A program made the position numbers and the translations under genes. From Mauremys mutica (Eukaryota; Chordata; Testudines; Geoemydidae), in NCBI RefSeq assembly GCF_020497125.1, contig NC_059075.1:34818003-34882002 (forward strand): a stretch of DNA of 64,000 nucleotides, in the 5' to 3' direction. Position 1 is the stretch's first letter. Each line of letters starts with the position of its first letter. Shown here one piece after another: positions 57,246-64,000 of this stretch. The notes beneath the pieces were generated by a model. It made no database searches and had not been told where the DNA came from. It saw only the letters and a program-made list of their open reading frames with translations.

Positions 57246-57773
57246 TTAAGAATTTCCCAAAGCAGAAGCAGAGATGATTTCAAATCCAGTTATCGTAGCT
57301 CAGTTGTACTGTTTGTTAGCGGATTCTCTGTTTCAAAGAAATGTCAGCATCTGCTTTTGCCTATGGTGCTAGTTAGGGCTGACATGATTTCCCCCCTCCC
57401 CTCCTCCAGTCTGAAAGATTTTTCTTATGAGAGATTTTTGTTTGAAGAAAATCCAAGATTGGGAAGACACACACACAGCTTATTTCTTCAAGAAAAGGCA
57501 GGTTTTGATGATACCTACTGATTAATCTTTGACCTAATTAGTTCACTTCCCTGCTTTCAACCAAAGCTACCTTTTCCGGATGTTCATTCTGGAGTCATTG
57601 CAAAATCTAGTAGGTTTGGTTCACGTTTTTTTGTTCTCTTTTTTTTTTAGCTTCCTACGGTTTGAGTTTTACATTGAAGTTGTTGATCTGAGTAAAGTCA
57701 CTAACTCCATTAGTCACTCCAAAGAAATTGGGAAGTTTTGCCTGGGTTTGTGTTGAAAATGGACAAAACCCAC
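57246..57773. other. No clear feature
   Basis: The minus strand may continue the PLE a little, but no motif could be read. The 96-codon plus frame at 57231-57521 is not supported. Confidence 0.35.
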
Positions 57774-58106
57774 TGTGACATTCTGTACCTCAAAGTAACA
57801 ACCTGGCACCTCCATATTCATCAGTGTTATATAATTTCAACAATTTTTGTACAAAATATGTCATGTAAGATGTCAAAGTTATGGTTTTCAGGAGCCATTC
57901 TATTGTTGGTGCATGAGTGGCTAATGAAAGCATTAATGTAACTGCACCTGGGTGTGCCCCTGTCTGTGAATGTTTGTGTTAAGGTAAGATCTGGAGGGGT
58001 CTGCAGCTTGTCACAGCATCACAGTGTGAGAGAGGACCCAGGTTGGTGAGACAGGGGGCTCAGCAGGACCCCAGTTCCAGGTTGCACCCCGGGGAAGCCC
58101 ATCATA
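57774..58106 (+). mobile_element. Solo LTR, 333 bp, internally deleted, TSD CCCAC
   Basis: Starts TGTGACATTCTGTACC and ends AAGCCCATCATA (CA end mutated to TA). It is flanked by a perfect 5-bp target duplication, CCCAC (57769-57773 and 58107-58111). It carries GTCATGTAAGATGTC (57860-57874) and the GTTCCAGGTTGCACCC end shared with 17792-18618, but lacks the poly(A) block, so about 0.5 kb of the middle is missing relative to that copy. Confidence 0.85.
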
Positions 58107-60006
58107 CCCACAAGATACTACTTGGCTTCTACTACAAATCAATAGTGTGTCCCCTTCTCACTTGAGCTCAGCCTTAGACTTTCTGAAATTCAACCAGGTT
58201 AACCTGAAAATCAGCATAGTTTAGTTTAAAGGTTCATACATCAAAGGCCTTTTTATTGGCCTAGGTTTCTGGTATGGGTATGACATTTGAGGAAGCATGC
58301 TAGAAAGGGAATAGTTTTGAAGGAGGATATGCTTATATGACTTTTCTAGTTGTGGTGTTCAATGATCACACATTGATTAAGGTGTTTGAAAAACACCTGC
58401 TTTATTCTGTTACCAGTTCCAAATGACTGTGCATAATATGAGCTTCTGTAGCACTCACCCAGACTCATAGCTCAGCCCTTAAACGGACAGTTCTCATTAG
58501 TGATTATTTATGTGCTAACTACTGAAGGACAGTCTCTTGCAAGTGTACAGCATGATGTGTTTGACATTTCTGCAGATTCTTCCTGAATTTTGTGATGTGT
58601 TACCAGTTTATGGATAATTCTGGATTTTCTCCTTACTGTCTTGTCTTGAACTGTATTACCACACAATAAATTCAATACATGAGAATAGAAAATAATCTCA
58701 GATAAATTATAGAAAAAAAAAAGACTACTTTGTTCTAGAGTGAATGTTTTCAATATTTGAGTGCTCACTGACCTGTGCACAAACCTCCCAAAATCATAAA
58801 CACAGGTAACTGTGAATACACTAAGCATCTGTGTGTGCAGTTAACTGGTTTGCAGGGCCAATAGATTCACATGCAAACTTTCAGATTAAACAACCAGTCT
58901 GAATATCTGACCCACAAGATTTGAATCTGTTATTAACAGAACATACTTTCTTGAAATCAAATCATAATGTGTTTTAAATGATAATTTTATGTGGTGTTTA
59001 AGATGCCATTTCAATGCAATAATTTGTTATTGTGATTGGTGTACTGACACTGTTGGAGTGAGTGCCATTTATTTCAGAAGATCCTTGGTTGTTCTCTGAT
59101 CTGAGATGTTTTACTTGATGATGGGGGAATCGGGGGGAGAGAATGGTGACTAGGGAGACTCTAATGTCTTGATTCTAGCTGTGTAAAAGAGTTAGATTTA
59201 AACAAGACAGCCTTCTTTTAAAAACTGCCAAAAGATTCAGCACCAAACCCTGAAATCCCTTGCACCGCAGTTCTAACAAGTTTCTTGTGGCTTCTTAGTT
59301 TGCAGAAATGTGAGTATTTTCAAAAGATGACTGCATTTGTTCCACCTATTAGCAGTGATATTGCCTCATAGAGTAACAAGGATAATTAACCCAGTGGGAA
59401 AAGTAAAGCCAAAAGAAAAAGTGCCTGTGTATTTGCCTGTGTCTTATTCTCTGAGGATGGAGTTCAGTTACACGTACATCAATATGTCCATCTGCGTACA
59501 GTAGAATAATCAGAAATACTTAGCCAAGAAAAATAATGTTCCAAGCAGGAAGGAAACATGAAATTCCAGAAGAAATACTTTCCCCCTATCTCTCTATCCT
59601 TCTTGGCACTGACCACACTTATTTATAGCCCTTTGGGCCATACTATTCCTGTATTAGGACCATATGAAAGCCTTGTACTCTGTGTTGTTTCATATCAGTA
59701 TTTGATGTGGCTAATATGATGTAAAAGCCTCTGTAATGATTTAGCACTTTGAGAGATATTATCGAGACAAATTATGGAAAACAGATAGTCTGACAGACAG
59801 GAAGCGAATATGAATTAACTCCCCCTTTATGCCTCTCCCCCCACTCTCCACAAATGTCCTTTTAGAAAAGCTGCTGTAACTTTTCCTGCATTTGAAAGAG
59901 GTCATTTTAAACTCCGGTTACATGTTAAATAAGGCAAACATCCCCTGTGAGAATCTCTTATTGCATAGAAGCCAGGTAGGGCTCGTTTCTTTTACATAAA
60001 TGTTTT
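58107..60006. other. No recognisable gene
   Basis: Unique-looking AT-rich sequence. The 106-codon minus frame at 58508-58828 has no motif. Confidence 0.4.
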
Positions 60007-60835
60007 GGGTTGGATTTTCAAACGCACCTAAATGACTTAGGGTACGTCTACACTACGGGACTATTCCGAATTTGCATAAACCGGTTTTGTAAAACAGATT
60101 TTATAAAATCGAGTGCGCGCGGCCACACTAAGCACATTAATTCGGTGGTGTGCGTCCGCGGTCCGAGGCTAGCGTCGGTTTCTGGAGCGTTGCACTGTGG
60201 GTAGCTATTCCCTAGCTATCCCATAGTTCCCGCAGCCTCCCCCGCCCCTTGGAACTTCCAGGTTCTGTCTGGAGAATTTTTAAAAATGATTCTGAATTTC
60301 ATCTTCTATAACGGAGCGCTGATAGAACGGATTTGCCTGCCCTTACAGCGATCACGTCCGCATGGTCCATGCTGGAGCTCTTTTTTTATTTTGATTTCGG
60401 ACTGCATCGCCACCCGTGCTGATCGGAGCTCCACGCTAGGCAAACAGGAAATATTCAAAAGTTCGCGGGGCTTTTCCTGTCTACCTGACCACTGCATCCG
60501 AGTTCAGATTGCAGTCCAGAGCGGTCAGTGGTGCACTGTGGGATAGCTCCCGGAGGCCAATACCGTCGATCAGCGGCCACACTAACCCTAATCCGATATG
60601 TTAATACCGATATTGGCGCTACTCCTCTCGTTAGGGAGGAGTACAGAAACCGGTTTAAAGAGCCCTTTATATCGATATTAAGGGCCTCTTGGTGTGGACG
60701 GGTTGGGCGTTAAATCGGTTTTACGCTCCTAAAACCGATTTAAACGCCTAGTGTAGACCAGGCTTCAGAAGCACAAGTAATCAATGGGATTTGTATGCCT
60801 AAAGATGCTTTGGAAATCACACTCCATATCTTACT
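60007..60835. mobile_element. Foldback repeat split by a younger MITE
   Basis: GGATTTTCAAACGCACCTAA...TGACTTA before 60040 and GAAGCACAAGTAATCAATGG...CTAAAGATGCTTTGGAAAT after 60766 are the two halves of one palindromic interspersed repeat (GATTTTCAAA...CACCTAAA type). The younger element at 60040-60763 sits in its middle. Confidence 0.55.
60040..60763. mobile_element. Harbinger-type MITE, 724 bp, CpG-rich
   Basis: Starts GGGTACGTCTACACTACGGG and ends CGCCTAGTGTAGACCAGGC; the shared inverted part is GTCTACACTA/TAGTGTAGAC. TTA precedes and TTC follows, close to the 3-bp duplication of this class. The interior repeats AAACCGGTTTTGT/AAACCGATTTAAACG and TTGCACTGTGGGTAGCTA/GGTGCACTGTGGGATAGCTC. 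No transposase frame. CpG is dense and well kept, suggesting recent insertion. Confidence 0.8.
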
Positions 60836-61969
60836 ATGTACTGACCCAACACTATGTCTGAATCAGGGAACTGGTTACACAGTTACAGGTTATAGCTGAG
60901 ACTGGACATAATTACATCCCGATAACTCAGCTAAAGCCTGGGTTTAACATGATTATGAAGACATTATGAGATCCCATCAGTACGATGAACTGGATAATGA
61001 GGCCCCAATCACCACTCAGGTGGCATAAAGTGGTTAGATTCTGGCCATAAATGGCCAGCACAGGATTAACTTTCTGGAATGGAACTTTCCCCTGGTGCAG
61101 ACAGCTCTTGCACCAGTCACCAAACCTCTCCTTCGTACAGGGGGCATGCTGAAGGAAGGATAGGATATGTGGGGGGCTGGTGGTGGTTGTGTCAGAGGTG
61201 GAGCAGCAAAGATGCCATGGTAGAGAACTGCTATGATGATCCTCCACTGACAAAAATTAAAACTGTCAGGTGACTAACTTTTAAAGAGATGGTGCTAGCA
61301 TAGGATTGGGCAGCCATAACCAGCTCCCAGACAACACTCCTGCCTTGTGCTGAATAAAGCTTGGATGCAGGAGAAAACTGAGCTCTAACTGGGTCTTTTG
61401 ACTCAATTATAGTTGTAGTGTACACCTTTTCCATCTAGGGCCCAAAGTCCCTTTGCTGTTTCAGTTTCTGTCTGTCTGTCATATTTATGTGGCCAAACCA
61501 TAGAACCCATATACAGAATTACCATATGAAACGAGTTGGCATCAACAATGTTGAAATGAACAGTTTTTCACAAGAAAGGGCAGAGAATACATACTGACTA
61601 AGGTTTTAAGATTTACTCAAAGTGAATTGTATTAATACTAAGCAAAATATATGGCCTGCATTTGCGAGTATCATTTTAAGATAAGTAGGCAGAAAGCTGC
61701 AATCTCTGTCTTCAACTACTTTGCTCTGTGTAGTGCTCAGACATTTTGCAACGCAGATACTGAAGTGTTGGAGATAACTGACGTTTTGTCATTTTGCTTC
61801 ACAAACTTACCATTTAAAAAAAAAAAAGAAAGCAAGAAATCAAGCAGCACTGACTCCTTTTGAAAGCAATTTTTTCTGCCCTAGAAAAAGGATGAGTAGA
61901 ATCAGCTGTCAAGAAGAGGCTTTAGAATGCTTCCTGGAATTTTTAAAATATGTTCAATGTTCATTTCTA
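60836..61969. other. No recognisable gene
   Basis: Unique-looking DNA. The 108-codon minus frame at 60927-61253 and 64-codon plus frame overlap on opposite strands and show no motif. Confidence 0.4.
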
Positions 61970-64000
61970 AACATTGTAGATGACAACTTCCTAACTGAAA
62001 AAGTTAGGAAAACTTAACAGATAAAGAGGGACTGATCAAAGAACTAAAATATTAATGATAGCGTAGATATAAATGATCATGACTTGATCACATTTATAAT
62101 GTGCAAACAGAAAAAAATCCAGAACAGTAATATTTATATTTGGTGCTTTAATGGGACCATTTCACAAAGCTGAAAACAATTATGAGCCAAATCATCTGGG
62201 AGGAAGAATTTAATCAGAAAAATGTGAACAATAATTGGGAATCATTTAAGAACGCCTTACTAGATGCCTAAAAAGTCACAATCAAGGAAGAAGGCCATAC
62301 TGGTTTTAAAAAAAACTTTGTTTAAAGGAGAAATGAAATTAAGGTAGCTATAAAAAATAAATAAAAAGTTATAACAAATACAAGAAAGGGAAAGTTAATG
62401 GTAATATAAATCAAAAGTTAAGAATTGTAGAAAATTGATAAACAAAGCAAAGGGACATAAGGAGAAATCTATGGCCTGCAGAATTAAAGACAATATGGAG
62501 CAGGGTTTAAAAAAAACAAACAAAAAAAAACAATTATTAGGATTAGTATTATCCATTACTAGATGAAAATGGTAGAACAAACAATAATAATGCAGAAAAG
62601 GAAGAAAAAAATAACCCCAGATGATATATTCTGTACTCTGTACTCTTTTTTTTGTTCCCCTAGAGTATTTGGAGGATGTTATACACAAGCTACTAAAGTC
62701 AGACATTTTAAAATCAGCAGGTCAAGATCATTTTCATTCAAGAATTTTAAAAGAGCTGGCTAAGGACTTCACAGGACCATTGGCATTGATTGTCAATAAG
62801 TCTTGAAGCACTGGGAGAATTCCAGACTACTGGAAGAAAGCTAATGTGTCCGTTTTTTAAAAGGGAAATGGATGATCCAGGTAATTACAGCCCTGTAAGC
62901 CTTGATCCCGAGCAAGATAATGACACATCTGATACAGGATTTGATTAATAAAGAATAAAACGAGGGTAATGTAATTAATGCAAATAAAGAGGGTTTATGG
63001 AAAATAGATCCTAGGAAACTAACTTCATTTGTTTAATGAGATTACAAGTTTGGTTGATTACAATAATAATGTTGATGTAATATACTTAGACTTCTGTCAA
63101 GTGTTTGACTTGGTACCACACATTTTGATTAAAAAACTAGAATATAAAATTAACATGAAACACACTAAATGGATTAAAAATGGTTAATTGATAGGTCTCA
63201 AAATGTAATTGCAAATGGGGAATTATCATCATGCAGGTGTGTTTCCAGTGAGATCCCAAAGGGATTGTTTCTTGGCCCTATTCTATTTTACATTTTTATC
63301 AATGACGTGGAAGAAAACAAAATTATCACCAACAAGTTTGCAGATGACAAAAACTTGTGGTAAATCTTGGCAAGGACAGGTCACAAATACAGAGCGCTCT
63401 GGATCTCTTTGTAAACTGGGCACAAGCAAATAATAAGTGTGATTTTTTTTTAATGCAGCTAACTTTAAAATATGCATTTAGGAACAAAGAATATAGGCCA
63501 TACACACAGGATTAGAGACTATCCTGGGAAGCGGTGACTCTGAAAAAGTTTTGCGGGTAATGGTGGATAATCAGCTGAACATGAGCTCCCAATGTGATAC
63601 CGTGGCCAAAAGAACTAATGCAATCCTTGGAATATCCAGTAGGAATACATAGATTATTTTATCTCTGTAGTTGGCACTGGTGCAATCACTGCTGGAAAAC
63701 TGTTCCGTTTTGGTGCCCACAATTGAAAAAGGATGTTGACAAATTGGAGAGGGTTCGGAGTAGAGCCAAACGAATCATTAAAGGATCAGAAAACATGCCT
63801 TATAGTGATGGACTCAAAAAACTCAATCTATTTAGTGTAACTTGATTATAATCCATAAATATTTACATGGAAAACAAATATTTAATAATGAGCTCTTCAA
63901 TCTGGCAGACAAAGATATTACATGATTCAATGACTGGAAGTTGAAACTAGAGAAATTCAGACTGGAAATATAGCATACATTTGACAGTAAGCATAATTAA
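61970..64000 (+). mobile_element. Old CR1-like LINE, cut by the window end
   Basis: Remnants in order: an endonuclease scrap NDHDLITFIM (about 62075-62105), SDILKSAGQDHFHSRILKEL and FTGPLALIVNKS (62698-62805), GPILFYIFINDVEEN (about 63273-63317), KFADD (63334-63348, catalytic FADD kept), and a C-terminal CPQLKKDVDKLERVRSRAKR...GLKKLNLFS (63707-63836). Many stops, frameshifts and small deletions. It is older than the CR1 at 53.9 kb and of a different subfamily. The 3' end is outside the window. Confidence 0.75.

Overview
The window looks like non-coding DNA from a sauropsid genome, most likely a turtle (Testudines). The identification rests on the repeat mix: CR1-type LINE retrotransposons, GIY-YIG Penelope-like elements (PLEs), hAT and Harbinger-type miniature transposons (MITEs), MIR/CORE-SINE relics, and many solo LTRs. 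No host protein-coding exon, rRNA or standard tRNA gene could be supported. Most of the longer open frames fall in repeats or are unremarkable frames in AT-rich sequence. The stretch is best read as intergenic or intronic DNA built up by successive transposon insertions, several of them datable relative to each other because they are nested.

Layout. 0-10 kb: a hAT-type fragment at the left edge, a cluster of LTRs (0.8-3.2 kb and 8.4-10.1 kb), two MIR relics and a 702-bp MITE. 10-20 kb: mostly unique sequence, a solo LTR with a 4-bp target duplication (13.4-14.2 kb), and a 36-bp minisatellite with telomere-like CCCTAACCCTA cores (17.5-19.7 kb) that was split by an 827-bp solo LTR. 20-30 kb: MITEs (23.7 kb, 24.4-25.3 kb) and a 5'-truncated PLE with a perfect 11-bp target duplication (27.8-28.4 kb). 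30-40 kb: a MIR, a PLE insertion holding an inverted copy of sequence found 1.3 kb upstream, an LTR, a PLE made of two inverted tails, a PLE with a 168-codon GIY-YIG frame, and a hAT MITE that carries an internal CpG-rich 74-bp satellite. 40-53 kb: LINE tails, foldback MITEs, a Ty3/Gypsy integrase fossil (47.5-47.9 kb), and adjacent hAT and Harbinger-type MITEs (49.7-50.3 kb). 53-64 kb: a nearly complete but broken CR1 LINE, a second PLE family, a deleted solo LTR, a MITE nested inside a foldback repeat (60 kb) and a second, older CR1-like LINE running off the right edge.

The most interesting system is in the PLE tails. Four copies from two PLE families carry a hammerhead-ribozyme layout: CUGANGA-like core, helix II hairpin, GAAA, a short self-complementary helix III strand, a UH cleavage dinucleotide, and matching helix I arms. 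Second is the telomere-like minisatellite, whose regular units contain a TRF/POT1-type TAGGGTTAG site every 36 bp. All element calls come from reading the sequence. No database search or folding program was run.
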